Shown here: in pieces, positions 15,012-24,348 of the stretch
Position numbering within the stretch: position 1 is the first letter of the stretch
How the letters are laid out: every line of letters begins with the position of its first letter
Source of the DNA: Bacteroidota bacterium
GTDB taxonomy: Bacteria > Bacteroidota > Rhodothermia > Rhodothermales > JANQRZ01
Assembly (NCBI GenBank): GCA_038746285.1
Contig: JBCDKT010000002.1
Span: 1-64,000, forward strand
DNA: 64,000 bases
Reading direction: 5' to 3'
The notes under the pieces: model-generated
Databases searched by the model: none
Seen by the model: only the letters and a program-made list of their open reading frames with translations
What the model was told of the DNA's origin: nothing
Translations under genes and position numbers: made by a program

Positions 15012-16346
15012 TCAGTCCATGTCGTCCCCGTTGATCAGCCGGAGGTCCTCGCCAGCTCCCGGCTTGAAGCGGTCGAGGCGGCGCTGCACGTCCTGGCGCT
15101 CCTGCTGGTAGAGGTCCGTCGGGAAGGGAAGCTCGGCCCGGGCGCGCAGCGGGTCCATGACGCGCGCCTGGAGCGCGATCAGGAGCTCCTTCTGGTTGGT
15201 CGTCGTCGTGTTGAAGGAGAACAGGTACTTGACGAGCGGGATGTCTTTCAGGATCGGCACCCCCTTGCGCGAGACCGTCTCCTCGGTCGAGAACAGGCCG
15301 CCGATGACGGTCTGCTCGCCGTCGAGCAGGAGCACCTGCGTGTCGGTCGAGTTCTTGTCGATCGTGATGCCGGACTGGGTGACGCGGCCCGCGCTCTTCT
15401 CGACGTTCACGTCGAGGTGGATGAACTCCACCGGGGGCGCGTCCGGGTTGTCGCGCGCGTCCGACGCGTCGGAGATCAGCGTCGGCGTCACGTCGATGAT
15501 GACGCCGGTGGCGATGTACTGCGTGACGGTGTTGCCGGCGAAGTCCTGGAGCGTGACCGGAATGTCGGAGCCGCTCTGGATCTGCCCCTTCTCGCCGCTC
15601 TGGACTGCGACGCTCGGGCTGGCAATCGTCTCGCCGACGTCGATCGACTCGAAGTAGCGGAACAGGGTCACGATCTCCCTGAAGTCGACCTGGTCGGGGC
15701 CGACGAGGAACTCATTGAACGAGTCGAAGAACGAGTCCGTTCTGAGGAAGAACTGCAGGCCGGCCACGTTCCCCTGGGCTGCGGCCCCGCCACCGCCACC
15801 GCCACCCGCGTTCTCACCGAAGATCGTCGCCCAGTTGGTGCCCGTCTCGCGGAGCCGGGTCACGTTGAGCTCGAAGATGTAGGCGTCGATGCGGATCTCG
15901 CGCGAGAGGGCCGTGGCGGGCGGGACCGCGTCGGCACCCGCCGCCCGCGCCGTCGCGCCGTCGGCGACGATCTGCACGAGGTCGTCCTCCAGCGTCTCGA
16001 TGATGAAGTAGTCCTCCGTCTCGCGGAAGCCTAGGCGGTGCCGGTCCAGCACCACCTCGAACGCGTCCACGAAGTGCATCCCCGACAGGCTGACCCCGAT
16101 GGGCATGTTCCGGTCCTCCGGGTCGATGATCTGCTTCCCGGTCACGTTCAAGAAGATCGGGTTGAGCAGCGAGACGAACTCGCCGAACGGGGTCCCCGGC
16201 AGAAACGAGACGATCTGGTCCGGCGGGATGTAGGTCCGAAGCTGACGCTGGTTCGGGACCGGGTCCACGCTCTGGGCGTGCGCCGCTGGGAGGGCGCTCC
16301 AGGTGCAAGCCAGAACCAGCAGAGGGATGAGCGGGTGGCGTTTCAT
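15012..16346 (-). CDS. pilQ: Secretin of the pilus/type II-like system (PilQ/GspD superfamily)
   Basis: 444 residues with signal peptide (LVLACTWSALPAAHAQ). A short periplasmic domain (about 40-125, FVSLLNPIFLNVTGKQIIDPEDRNMPIGVSL) precedes the secretin domain, which shows EIRIDAYIFELNVTRLRETGTNWAT, a poly-Gly loop (GENAGGGGGGGAAAQGN), GETIASPSVAVQSGEKGQIQSGSDIPV, and the end VIGGLFSTEETVSRKGVPILKDIPLVKYLFSFN...KELLIALQARVM. It should form the multimeric outer-membrane gate through which the pilus emerges. It is shorter than most PilQ proteins, with fewer N domains and no AMIN domain. It is the last gene of the pilus locus, followed by a terminator. Confidence 0.85.
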   Translation of the reverse strand: MKRHPLIPLLVLACTWSALPAAHAQSVDPVPNQRQLRTYIPPDQIVSFLPGTPFGEFVSLLNPIFLNVTGKQIIDPEDRNMPIGVSLSGMHFVDAFEVVLDRHRLGFRETEDYFIIETLEDDLVQIVADGATARAAGADAVPPATALSREIRIDAYIFELNVTRLRETGTNWATIFGENAGGGGGGGAAAQGNVAGLQFFLRTDSFFDSFNEFLVGPDQVDFREIVTLFRYFESIDVGETIASPSVAVQSGEKGQIQSGSDIPVTLQDFAGNTVTQYIATGVIIDVTPTLISDASDARDNPDAPPVEFIHLDVNVEKSAGRVTQSGITIDKNSTDTQVLLLDGEQTVIGGLFSTEETVSRKGVPILKDIPLVKYLFSFNTTTTNQKELLIALQARVMDPLRARAELPFPTDLYQQERQDVQRRLDRFKPGAGEDLRLINGDDMD

Positions 16347-16403
16347 AGGGTCGTTGGGCTAGGAATGACAGAGCGAGCGACGCTCGTGCGAGCGGGGCGC
16401 AGG

Positions 16404-17426
16404 TCAGTTAGAGCGCGCGGCCTGGGCGGCGGCACGGCGGGCTTCGGGCGTGCCCGGGGCTGGTGGGGCCACGAGGGGCGGCGCGCCGCTGAGCGGGGCG
16501 AGCCGGGAGTTGCCCAGCGCTTGCCGGTAGCGCTCGCCGGTGGGCAGGTGAACCTCTACCCGCTCGCGGATGCCGCCCTTGTTCAGGTCGGCCACCACGC
16601 GGGCATCGTTGGGGTCCACGCGGGTGATGGAGCCGAGGTACACCCGGTCTCCGACGCGGACCGGGCGCGGCCCGAGCTCGTCGCGGAACACCGCGACCTG
16701 TCCGATGACAGAGATGAGCGAGTCGCCCTCGACGTCGACTAGGTTGTCCGAGTTGGGCGGGAGGTCGTCCAGGATGAGCGGGTAGAACGGGTTCGACGGC
16801 AGCGTCCGGGCCGGGAGTACGTAGTCCGGCACGACGACGACCGAGTCGGGGGCGCTCATCCCTTCCGCGCCAGCGAAGTAGGCGCTGACGCTCATCGAGA
16901 ACTCGACGATGTCCTCGCGCCGGTCGACGCCGGTCTCGAGGTTCTCCTCGCGGACCGTGATGGCTTCCACGTCGAGGTTGCGGACGCGGTAGAGGCCTCG
17001 GCCGTTTTCCAGGTTCCAGATGAAGCCGTAGAGGCTGTCGAAATAGCCCTGTCCCTGGATGTTGTAGGACAGCGTGCTGAACGCGCCGTTGCGCGCGAGC
17101 CCTGCCAGGGTGATGTCGAACACCTTGAAGCCGCCTTCGGAGAGCGAGTTCAGGTAGTTGACGACGGCCGGGGAGGTCAGATTCTCGGGCAGCACCTTGT
17201 ACCGGGAGTTCCAGCGGCGCAGTGCGGTCTCCGCGCGCTCGGCGGAGCCCGCCTTCTCCACGAGGAGCTCCTCCACCTCGGCTTTGCGCAGGCGGAGCGC
17301 GGTCTCTTCCTGCTCGAGGCGCTCCATCCGCTCCGGCTGCTTCTTCTGGGTCACGTAGACTCCGAACCCGACCACGAGGGCGAGGACGACGGAGAGCACG
17401 AGGGTGTTGAGGGCGTCGTTAGACAT
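16404..17426 (-). CDS. PilO-like pilus alignment protein with PilP-like C-terminus
   Basis: 340 residues. One transmembrane helix (about 8-26, TLVLSVVLALVVGFGVYVTQ) is followed by a coiled coil (about 30-65) and a ferredoxin-like region, the layout of PilO. The C-terminal third (GDSLISVIGQVAVFRDELGPRPVRVGDRVYLGSITRVDPNDARVVADLNKGGIRERVEVHLP) resembles the small beta domain of PilP/GspC that docks on the secretin. The Pro/Ala-rich end is probably disordered. No separate PilP gene exists in the locus, so this protein may do both jobs. It lies between the PilM-PilN fusion gene and the secretin gene, with about 55 bp on either side. Confidence 0.65.
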   Translation of the reverse strand: MSNDALNTLVLSVVLALVVGFGVYVTQKKQPERMERLEQEETALRLRKAEVEELLVEKAGSAERAETALRRWNSRYKVLPENLTSPAVVNYLNSLSEGGFKVFDITLAGLARNGAFSTLSYNIQGQGYFDSLYGFIWNLENGRGLYRVRNLDVEAITVREENLETGVDRREDIVEFSMSVSAYFAGAEGMSAPDSVVVVPDYVLPARTLPSNPFYPLILDDLPPNSDNLVDVEGDSLISVIGQVAVFRDELGPRPVRVGDRVYLGSITRVDPNDARVVADLNKGGIRERVEVHLPTGERYRQALGNSRLAPLSGAPPLVAPPAPGTPEARRAAAQAARSN

Positions 17427-17479
17427 AAGGGCTACGGACTAGAGGGGCTGGGGCGCAACCAGGAGCGTTATCGGCCGTG

Positions 17480-19525
17480 CTAGCTGCCGGCCGAAGCGGA
17501 ATCGACATCGTAGTCGCGGAGGGGGTCTCCGCCTTCGGGCTCCAGCGGCTGCTGGTCGGCGTCCGACACCTGGGCCTGCTCGCGGAGGTAGCGCGCCACC
17601 TCCGGCAGTTCCTCCTGGACGATGGTCTCGAGCGCGAAGGTGTAGACCGGGTACTCGCGGATCTGGCTGAAGGCGAGTTCCTCGATGGAGCCTTCCATGC
17701 GCTCGGCGAACTGGACCACCTGGTTCCGGCTCGTGGCGGAGCCGGCGAGCTGTAGACCGAGTGGGCTGGGGGTCGCCGAGGTGACCCACACGCCGCCGCT
17801 CGACGCCGAAGCGCTCGACAGGCGGGCGAGGCCGCGGCTCCACTTGTCACTGCCTACCAGCAGCGAGTCGATGGTGTTGAGCGTGCTGTTGATGCGGAGG
17901 TAAGCGTTCTGGAGACTGTCGATCTGGGCCTGGAGCGCCGGGCCGGAGAGGTCGATCTCGTCCGGGTAGGCGTCCACGCGCGCTTGGACCTCGGCCAGCT
18001 CCCCCTGCTGGCTGAAATAGAGCCCAACAAAGAACAGCACCGAGAAGAAGAGCAGCACGCCAGCGACGAGCGTATGCCAGGCCACCGAGACATTCAGCTT
18101 CCGGCGGCGCTTCCGCAGCCGCTTCGGCAGCATGTTGACCTCGTAGAACGGCGAGTCTTTCTTGCGCTCCATGATCGTGCGCAGCGCCATGCCGATGGCC
18201 GGCACCGTCTGGGCCAGCAGACCCACCTCGGCACCGGGAGGGGCCACGCCGCGCTCGACGAGCCCGCCGCGCAAGGCCCCGACTTGGGCGTCGGGGTAGA
18301 AGGCCCCAAAACCTTGCACCAGCTCGCTCTCGCGCTCGCCGCTGAGCACGACCACGTTGTGCACCGTGCCGACGCCCTGCACGTCCTGCTGCAGCAGCAC
18401 GCGGCTGCAAATCGTGTCCGGCCCGTCGAACGTCGAGACGTTGCGCATGTGCTCGACGTGGTGCAGCGTGTCGCCCTGGAGCAGGATGACGAGCGTGTCC
18501 TCGGTGCCGACGCGGACGATGGCCGTGTTCTCGTGCGGCTCGATGGCGAACGCCCACCGTGTGAGGCCGACGAGGATCGGCACCTCGGCGTCGATGGCGC
18601 GGAAGGGGACGGACCGCATCCCGGTCTGCTCGCGGAGCAGTTCCAGCGACTCGGCGAGCGACTCTTCGGGCGACGGCACGACAGCGAGGAAGCGCTGCAG
18701 CCCGTCGCGCGGCGTCATCGGGAGGAAGGCCGCGCGCTCTTTCTCGAACGGGCTCTCGTACGCCTCCTCGAGCCGGGCCAGCAGCTTGTCGCGCTTGACG
18801 ACGGGAAAGTCAGGTGATGCCGAGGCCGCGGTCTCCTCTTCCTTGGCAGCCGCTTTCTTTTTCTTTCCCTTTTTCTCCTTCTCCGGCTGCTCCTTCTTCT
18901 CCTTAGCAAGGACCAGCTCGACGTACTCGACGTCGGGCTGGCTGAGGCAGAAAGCGGTCGGGGGCCTCTCATGGCCGGACGCTTCGCACTCGTCCAGGAT
19001 GTCCTTCAATTCGAAGACGACCGGGGTAGTCTGCTTCTTCGGGGACTGCGCCTGGAAGTCTGCGTCGGGGGCCTCGATGCCTTTGAGGTCGCTGAACTCG
19101 GAGTCCAGGAAGAGGTCCTGCGGGTCCAGCCCTGCGGAGGCATCGCCGAACTGGACTGTGATGTCGTCGTCGGCGGCACCGGCCTCGCCTTCCGGGGTGA
19201 TGCCTGCCAGGTCGGGTACCTCGCCGTCGAACACGCTGCGCTGCCGCGTGAACGGGCGCAGCACGCCGTAGCGGTCGCCTGCCTCGCGCACGAGGATGCC
19301 GTGCACGGCGTCGGGCGTGACGTAGACACCGAGGACCGGCGCGCTCGCACTGCGGCGGCGGCGCTCCGCCTTCGGCTTGCTCGGGGCTGCCTCCTTCTCG
19401 GTCTCGGCAGGCTCGGGGACGACCGGGGTCGGCTCGACGCCGCTCGGCTCCTCGGGGACGCGCTCCTCGAAGGGGCTAGCGTCAGACCCGAAGTGCGTCT
19501 GCATGGAGTCGGGGAGCTTCTTCAT
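17480..19525 (-). CDS. PilM-PilN fusion protein
   Basis: 681 residues combining two normally separate proteins. After a disordered Pro/Glu-rich N-terminus, residues about 60-470 carry the actin-like PilM fold (ASAPVLGVYVTPDAVHGILV, FAIEPHENTAIVRVGTEDTLVILLQGDTLHHVEHM, GTVHNVVVLSGERESELVQGF), broken by a Lys/Glu-rich insertion (about 208-232). At about 470 the PilN motif NMLPKRLRKRRRKLN begins, followed by a transmembrane helix, a coiled coil (GELAEVQARVDAYPDEIDL) and the ferredoxin-like PilN domain (GGVWVTSATPSPLGLQLAGSATSRNQVVQFAERME). In canonical systems cytoplasmic PilM grips the first residues of PilN; here that contact is built into one chain. The C-terminus is acidic. Confidence 0.8.
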   Translation of the reverse strand: MKKLPDSMQTHFGSDASPFEERVPEEPSGVEPTPVVPEPAETEKEAAPSKPKAERRRRSASAPVLGVYVTPDAVHGILVREAGDRYGVLRPFTRQRSVFDGEVPDLAGITPEGEAGAADDDITVQFGDASAGLDPQDLFLDSEFSDLKGIEAPDADFQAQSPKKQTTPVVFELKDILDECEASGHERPPTAFCLSQPDVEYVELVLAKEKKEQPEKEKKGKKKKAAAKEEETAASASPDFPVVKRDKLLARLEEAYESPFEKERAAFLPMTPRDGLQRFLAVVPSPEESLAESLELLREQTGMRSVPFRAIDAEVPILVGLTRWAFAIEPHENTAIVRVGTEDTLVILLQGDTLHHVEHMRNVSTFDGPDTICSRVLLQQDVQGVGTVHNVVVLSGERESELVQGFGAFYPDAQVGALRGGLVERGVAPPGAEVGLLAQTVPAIGMALRTIMERKKDSPFYEVNMLPKRLRKRRRKLNVSVAWHTLVAGVLLFFSVLFFVGLYFSQQGELAEVQARVDAYPDEIDLSGPALQAQIDSLQNAYLRINSTLNTIDSLLVGSDKWSRGLARLSSASASSGGVWVTSATPSPLGLQLAGSATSRNQVVQFAERMEGSIEELAFSQIREYPVYTFALETIVQEELPEVARYLREQAQVSDADQQPLEPEGGDPLRDYDVDSASAGS

Positions 19526-19603
19526 GGGCTCGGAGCGCGCCAGGAGCAGCGCGGGTCAGGGGTGGGGTAAACCGTCGGACGGGGCGTCGCCGGGTGGTGG
19601 GGC

Positions 19604-20911
19604 TTACTGAATGAGCTGCTGGAGGCGCCGCTTGTTGTTGGCGAAGTTGATCGCAGTTTCGGGCGCGATCTTCCGTTCCTTAAGCAGGCGCACCAAGTCC
19701 TGCTCCAGGGTGACCATCCCGAGGCGCCCGCCCTCCCAGATCATCTGGTAGATCTCGCCGACGTTCTCGTTTTTGATCGCGGCGCGCACCGAGGGTGTGA
19801 TCCAGAGCACCTCTTTGCAGAGCACGCGCCCGCCGCCGACTTTGGGCAGGAGCTTCTGCGAAACCACGCACCGGAGGGTGTCCGCGAGGCGGTTGCGCAC
19901 GCGGTCCTGCTCCTCGTGGGGGTACTCGGCGATCATGCGGTCGAGGCTCTCGATGGCACTCGACGTGTGGAGCGTCGAGAACACCTTGTGGCCGGAGTCG
20001 GCCGCTTCGAGCGCGCTGGAGATGGTCTCCGGGTCGCGCATCTCGCCGACGACGATGATGTCCGGGTCCTGCCGGAGCGACTGCACGATGCCGTCCTTGA
20101 ACGACCCCACGTCCTGTCCCACCTCGCGGTGGCGGACGATGCAGTGCTTCGGGGTATGCATGTACTCGATGGGCTTGGCGATGATGACGATGTGCCCGGA
20201 AAAGCTCTCGTTGTTGGCGTCCACGACCGCGTCGAGCGTAGTGCTCTTGCCCGAGCCCGTGACGCCGGTGACGAGCGTCAGCCCGTCGCGGACGTGCTCG
20301 AACATCAGCCCCCGCTCGATCGCCGGGTGGAAGCCGACGCTCTTGAGCGGCCTCAACTCCTGCGCGATCGCGCGCATGCAGAGCCCGAGGTGCTGGTAGT
20401 CGAAGTACATCGTCGCCCGGAAGCGGAACATGCCCTCGTCGCCTTCGAGCTGGTACGAGAAGTCGATGGCCCCCTGCTCGAACAGCTCATTCTGCTGCAT
20501 CTCTCCCGCCATGTTGAGCAGGAGCACGTCGATCTCGTCGCTGTTGATCGTCCCGGTCTCGTCGTAGGGCCGCTTGTCGCCGTCGACGCGGTACCAGACG
20601 CGGCCGGAGGTGGCGTGCCCGCCCAGGTCCATGTCTGAGGCCCCCAGCGGGTTCATCTTCGCGATAAAGCGGTCCAGGTAGTCCCCCAGCGCGTCGCGCT
20701 GTTCGTCGGTGAAGCGGTTGACGTGCTCCGAGTAGTAGCGGAGCCGGTCTTTGCCGTGGAGAGAGGACGGGGCCGAGCGGGCCAGCGACCGCACGAAGTC
20801 GGGGAGCCCCGGTGTCCGGGGCGTGCCCTTCCGCGGGTCCGGCGTGATGACGTCGGGGTGCTCCAGCGGCGGAGCATGGGCTAGCGAAGGAGTAGAAGGT
20901 GGGGGGTTCAC
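19604..20911 (-). CDS. pilT: PilT-like retraction ATPase
   Basis: 435 residues from a GTG at 20909-20911; the frame is open further upstream but contains no ATG after 21088 and the extra sequence looks non-coding. Walker A is GVTGSGKST (216-224), followed by the Asp-box region IVIIAKPIEYMHTPKHCIVRHREVG, Walker B IIVVGEMRDPET and the His box STLHTSSAIESLDRMI. The end of the core (EEQDRVRNRLADTLRCVVSQKLLPKVGGGRVLCKEVLWITPSVRAAI) matches PilT rather than PilB, with no tetracysteine. It would power pilus retraction. The N-terminal half is longer than in typical PilT. The 259-bp gap upstream contains a terminator. Confidence 0.82.
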   Translation of the reverse strand: MNPPPSTPSLAHAPPLEHPDVITPDPRKGTPRTPGLPDFVRSLARSAPSSLHGKDRLRYYSEHVNRFTDEQRDALGDYLDRFIAKMNPLGASDMDLGGHATSGRVWYRVDGDKRPYDETGTINSDEIDVLLLNMAGEMQQNELFEQGAIDFSYQLEGDEGMFRFRATMYFDYQHLGLCMRAIAQELRPLKSVGFHPAIERGLMFEHVRDGLTLVTGVTGSGKSTTLDAVVDANNESFSGHIVIIAKPIEYMHTPKHCIVRHREVGQDVGSFKDGIVQSLRQDPDIIVVGEMRDPETISSALEAADSGHKVFSTLHTSSAIESLDRMIAEYPHEEQDRVRNRLADTLRCVVSQKLLPKVGGGRVLCKEVLWITPSVRAAIKNENVGEIYQMIWEGGRLGMVTLEQDLVRLLKERKIAPETAINFANNKRRLQQLIQ

Positions 20912-21105
20912 GCCTGAAATTGGGAGGCTTAGGTTGGCACCGAAATGAGCATCTGTGCCTTGCTCAAAAGGTGAGCCAAAGCGCTCAGTGCACCTCAGCC
21001 CTCCGTCTGGACCTGTACCCCCGCCCCTGCCGGGCAATTCATACCGCCCCCGTGCACGAACTGTAACCCGAACCTGTCTCACACACAAACGCCTCCTTAC
21101 CTAAT

Positions 21106-21143
21106 CGAAAAAGCGGGGACGGTAGCCTGTACCGTCCCCGCTT
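21106..21143 (-). terminator. Strong terminator within the pilus locus
   Basis: A 14-bp perfect stem (21130-21143 with 21111-21124, 5-nt loop) is followed by TTTTT on the minus strand, 28 bases after the stop of the large minor-pilin-like gene. It splits the locus, so pilT and the alignment genes need their own promoter, presumably in the 20912-21105 gap, or readthrough. Confidence 0.85.
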
Positions 21144-21170
21144 CTGCACGCTGGCTTCGTGCTGTCTCGG

Positions 21171-22652
21171 CTAGCTGCCGCGGCAGACTTCGTAGGCGTC
21201 GTGGTTGTTCAGGTACCAGTTCACGCGGTCGGGCTTGAGGCAGACGATCCGCCTGCTGCCGTTTTTCTTCGCGCGTGACACGGCAACGGTCTTGTTGGGG
21301 CGGTCTCGGGGGCAGGCGCACTCGGCAGCTTCTTCACTGCCCTCGTCCTCCTCTCCACCTGCCGTCGCCTCACCCTCGTCTTCGCCTTCGTCCTCCTCGT
21401 CTTCGCCTTCTCCGTCGTCGTCTTCGCCCTCTCCGGCACCGCCTTCGTCGTCTTCGGTCTCGATGCCGCACAGCGAGAGGTCGTCCTCTTCGACGAGCTT
21501 GACCTCGATCACCTGGTCGCTGAAGTCAGGGCGGAAGCCCGTCCAACTGTTGCCGCCGGTGCTGCTGCGGTAGTGGTCTTCCAGGGTTCGGTAGCCCCAG
21601 CTGTCCTCGGTCGGCCAGCCCTCGCCGTCGTAGCCGAGGCGCTTGAGCGCCTGGAGGCTGCGCTCCGGGTTGTCGGAGTCCGGGTTGTCCCACTGCGGGT
21701 AGCGCAGGTCCTCGAAGGCGATGCGCCAGCGCTGCACGTCGTCGGGGCCGGTGTTGTTCACCCCGCTCGGGTGCATCTCGGTGAACGCCCACGGCGACTC
21801 GATCATGTCGCCCAAGCTGTTGGCGTTCTCTTCGAGCGCGTAGTGGAGGTGGTCGTACGGTGCCGGGTTGTCCATGTCGCCGTCGAAGATGGGCATGCTT
21901 TCCACCGGCGGGTTGCCGGTCGGGCGCGTGCTGCAGTTCTTGTCGACGGCGATGAAGAAGTTCATCTGCGTTCCGCCGGTCAGATACTTATCGATCGTCA
22001 GCGTGGTGCGGTCGCGGTTCTTGCCGGGGATGAAGAGCATCTCCGGGATCTCCGGCTCGGGGTTGACCACCGTAGAGTCCGGCAGCGTGCGCTCGAGGTA
22101 GATCGCCGAGCAGTAGCCTGCCTCGGACTGGATGAATTCCGTCTCCAGCTTGCTGCACTCGAGCTTGGCCGTCAGCGGGTCGCCGCTCGGCGGCTCGTAC
22201 TCGTAGAGCGGGCTGTCGTCGGCCATCTTGTGGCAGCCGCCGGTGTAGTACTCGCCGGAGAACTCGTCGGGCTCGGCGCACATGCCGGGGCCGGCTCCGT
22301 TGAGGTCCATGAACTCGCCGCCGAAGTAGCCCCGCGACGTGATGCGCACGGTATGGCCGTTTGCGAGCTCGGCGCGGGCGCGGAAGGTGCCACCCTGGTG
22401 CTGGCCCTCCAGGTACTTCCCGCCGCCGTGCTGGTTAACGGCGGCGATGCCCTCGTGGAGGTCGTTGCCGTACTCGCGCATGATGCCCATCGCGATGTTG
22501 AACCCGGAGCGCGCGATCTCGCGTGCGATCACGCTCTCTTCGAAGTTCGCCTGAGTTTTCGTGGTTTGGTGCTCAGATTCCTTCTGGCTGAGCATGCCTT
22601 GCGCGATGAACAGCGACGCGCCGAAGGCTATGAGTAGGGCTGCCTTTCCCAT
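21171..22652 (-). CDS. PilX-like pilus-associated protein with acidic low-complexity region
   Basis: 493 residues. One N-terminal hydrophobic helix (MGKAALLIAFGASLFIAQG) followed by a helical stretch KTQANFEESVIAREIARSGFNIAMGIMREYG looks like the spine of a minor pilin or PilX-type assembly protein. The large exposed part contains several Cys and no enzymatic motif I recognise. Residues about 403-455 are a run of Glu, Asp and Gly, after which a compact Cys/Arg-containing tail (AECACPRDRPNKTVAVSRAKKNGSRR...) ends the protein. There is no canonical prepilin cleavage site. It lies with two other minor-pilin-like genes upstream and is followed by a strong terminator. Confidence 0.6.
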   Translation of the reverse strand: MGKAALLIAFGASLFIAQGMLSQKESEHQTTKTQANFEESVIAREIARSGFNIAMGIMREYGNDLHEGIAAVNQHGGGKYLEGQHQGGTFRARAELANGHTVRITSRGYFGGEFMDLNGAGPGMCAEPDEFSGEYYTGGCHKMADDSPLYEYEPPSGDPLTAKLECSKLETEFIQSEAGYCSAIYLERTLPDSTVVNPEPEIPEMLFIPGKNRDRTTLTIDKYLTGGTQMNFFIAVDKNCSTRPTGNPPVESMPIFDGDMDNPAPYDHLHYALEENANSLGDMIESPWAFTEMHPSGVNNTGPDDVQRWRIAFEDLRYPQWDNPDSDNPERSLQALKRLGYDGEGWPTEDSWGYRTLEDHYRSSTGGNSWTGFRPDFSDQVIEVKLVEEDDLSLCGIETEDDEGGAGEGEDDDGEGEDEEDEGEDEGEATAGGEEDEGSEEAAECACPRDRPNKTVAVSRAKKNGSRRIVCLKPDRVNWYLNNHDAYEVCRGS

Positions 22653-22705
22653 GGTAGGTGGTAGTGAGTGATCAGGATAAATCGTGGCTTGGCGGGGCCT
22701 GGGCG

Positions 22706-23431
22706 CTAGCCCCAGAAGGGCCGCACTTTCAGCGTCGTCGTCCAGTAGAGTTCGCGGAGGTAGTTCTGCCGGAGCTCGAACTCGGGCACCATCGAGAAGT
22801 CTACCCGGACGTAGCTCGCTTGGTCGGGCGCAACCGGGTCGCTGTCAGCAAACAGGTTGCCGTCGTTGTCGAGAAGCTGGATGCGGAACTGGGAGAGCGT
22901 GGAAACACTACGCCCGTCCTCGGTAAAGTCGGCGAGGGTAAAACCGACGAGGTCTGTAACGGGGTCGACGGCCTTCCATATAGACTGCGTCCGCACGAGC
23001 TGGAAGGCGGGGCGGGTGTAGGTCGAGCCGTCGCTCAGCTCTACCTCGATCGAGTCCGGCTGCACGACGACCAAGTAGCGCGTCGCCTGGCGCTGCTTGG
23101 CCGCTCCTACGAACCGGTCGCTGAAGAAGCGCCATTCCTTCGTGTAGGTCATCGTCCGGGTCTGCTTAGCACCGAACTCGTCGATGAACTGGACGGCGAA
23201 CGAGTCCGGCATCGGGTTGCCGAAGCGTGCGCTGTTGTCGACGATGTTCTCGCCGAGGGCGACGATGTCCTGGTCCACCCACTGCCCGAGCGATAGCGCC
23301 TTGCTCTTCGCCGCGTGCGACGAGACCTGCGCCATTCCAGTCTCCTGGACCCGGAACTGCGTAGCCACCATCGAGAAGAACAGCGTGGTGACGATGATCG
23401 TCGTGACGATATGGTCGAGGATGAATGCCAT
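22706..23431 (-). CDS. Minor-pilin-like protein (PilW-like position)
   Basis: 241 residues. An N-terminal hydrophobic segment (ILDHIVTTIIVTTLFFSMVATQ) continues into a helix (FRVQETGMAQVSSHAAKSKALSLGQWVDQDIVALGENI) and then a beta-rich globular part (WRFFSDRFVGAAKQRQATRYLVVVQPDSIEVEL...). This pseudopilin-like shape and the position between two other short-helix proteins suggest a minor pilin, but the Gly-Phe-Thr-Leu-x-Glu motif is missing. It follows the next upstream gene by 57 bp and precedes the 493-residue protein gene by 53 bp, so the three are probably one operon. Confidence 0.55.
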   Translation of the reverse strand: MAFILDHIVTTIIVTTLFFSMVATQFRVQETGMAQVSSHAAKSKALSLGQWVDQDIVALGENIVDNSARFGNPMPDSFAVQFIDEFGAKQTRTMTYTKEWRFFSDRFVGAAKQRQATRYLVVVQPDSIEVELSDGSTYTRPAFQLVRTQSIWKAVDPVTDLVGFTLADFTEDGRSVSTLSQFRIQLLDNDGNLFADSDPVAPDQASYVRVDFSMVPEFELRQNYLRELYWTTTLKVRPFWG

Positions 23432-23488
23432 GAGGTAGGAATAGAGGTCAAGTTCAGCCGGGACCGGCGGAGGGCCTGCGCGGGGTCG

Positions 23489-24112
23489 CTAGCGTAGTGT
23501 GGAGCAGGTGGCGATGATGTCGTCGTCGTTGACCCCGTTGTTGTGGCGGATGCAGTCTGCGGTGGCCTTCTCGGCGTCGTACGCGATGATGCGTTCGAGG
23601 CTAATGAAGGTGCTGTCCCTGGGCAGCAGCGACGTGCGGGCTGCCAGGATGACCCGCTTGGTCGACGTGGGGCCGCCGATCGGCACGTCGGGCGCAGCCC
23701 CGTCGACGTAGTCGACCTGCACCTCGATCTCGAACGGCAGCGAGTATCCGTTGCTCAACTCGACATCGGCAGGCCACCAGTAATCGGGGCGCGAGAAGTC
23801 GTCGAGGTCGTTGCATTCGGACAGGTCGACGTCGAACAGGTCGCAGTTCTCCTCCCCGCCGCCGTACCCAACCGAGCCGAAGTCCGACACGGCCGGCAGG
23901 CCGCCGGAGCCGATGATGCTCCCCGGCGACGACGAGGCGTCGTAGGGCCGCGCGGCCAGGAGCTCCATCGCCTCCATCATCATGCCCGAGGCGGCTACGC
24001 TGAACTCGTTGCGGAGCTGGTTCTCGTAGGACCGCACCGTCACCTGCTGCTGGCTGAAGGTGAGCTGCGCGAGAATGGCGAGGGCGAGGAGGCCGAGAAG
24101 CGTCTGCGGCAT
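23489..24112 (-). CDS. Minor-pilin-like protein (PilV-like position)
   Basis: 207 residues. A hydrophobic N-terminus (TLLGLLALAILAQLTFSQQQ) runs into a helix (RSYENQLRNEFSVAASGMMMEAMELLAARPYD), then a Gly/Ser/Asp-rich exposed domain with three Cys pairs possible (NCDLFDVDLSEC, DCIRHN...ATCSTLR). The phrase AMELLAARPYDASSSPG recalls PilV/GspI-type pilins (ARPYD/T). No canonical prepilin peptidase site is present. It is the first of three similar genes, 236 bp downstream of pilB; that gap includes a TATAAC box but no firm promoter. Confidence 0.55.
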   Translation of the reverse strand: MPQTLLGLLALAILAQLTFSQQQVTVRSYENQLRNEFSVAASGMMMEAMELLAARPYDASSSPGSIIGSGGLPAVSDFGSVGYGGGEENCDLFDVDLSECNDLDDFSRPDYWWPADVELSNGYSLPFEIEVQVDYVDGAAPDVPIGGPTSTKRVILAARTSLLPRDSTFISLERIIAYDAEKATADCIRHNNGVNDDDIIATCSTLR

Positions 24113-24348
24113 GGCACGGTAGGACGGCTGAGAGCGAAGAAGGACCGAACTCTGACCGACTAACGAAACACGTTCCGCACGCCTGGACGCTGTTTCATCC
24201 TAACCCATTGTCACGCTCCATACTTCCGGCGCTGGAGAGAGAACCCCGTCTCACTTCGAAACCGCCCTGCCGCACTCCGAGCACGCAGGTAGATCCGACC
24301 GGGCAGCGTTACGTTATACCACGGTCTGATCTCCTCGGGCGGGGGTCT

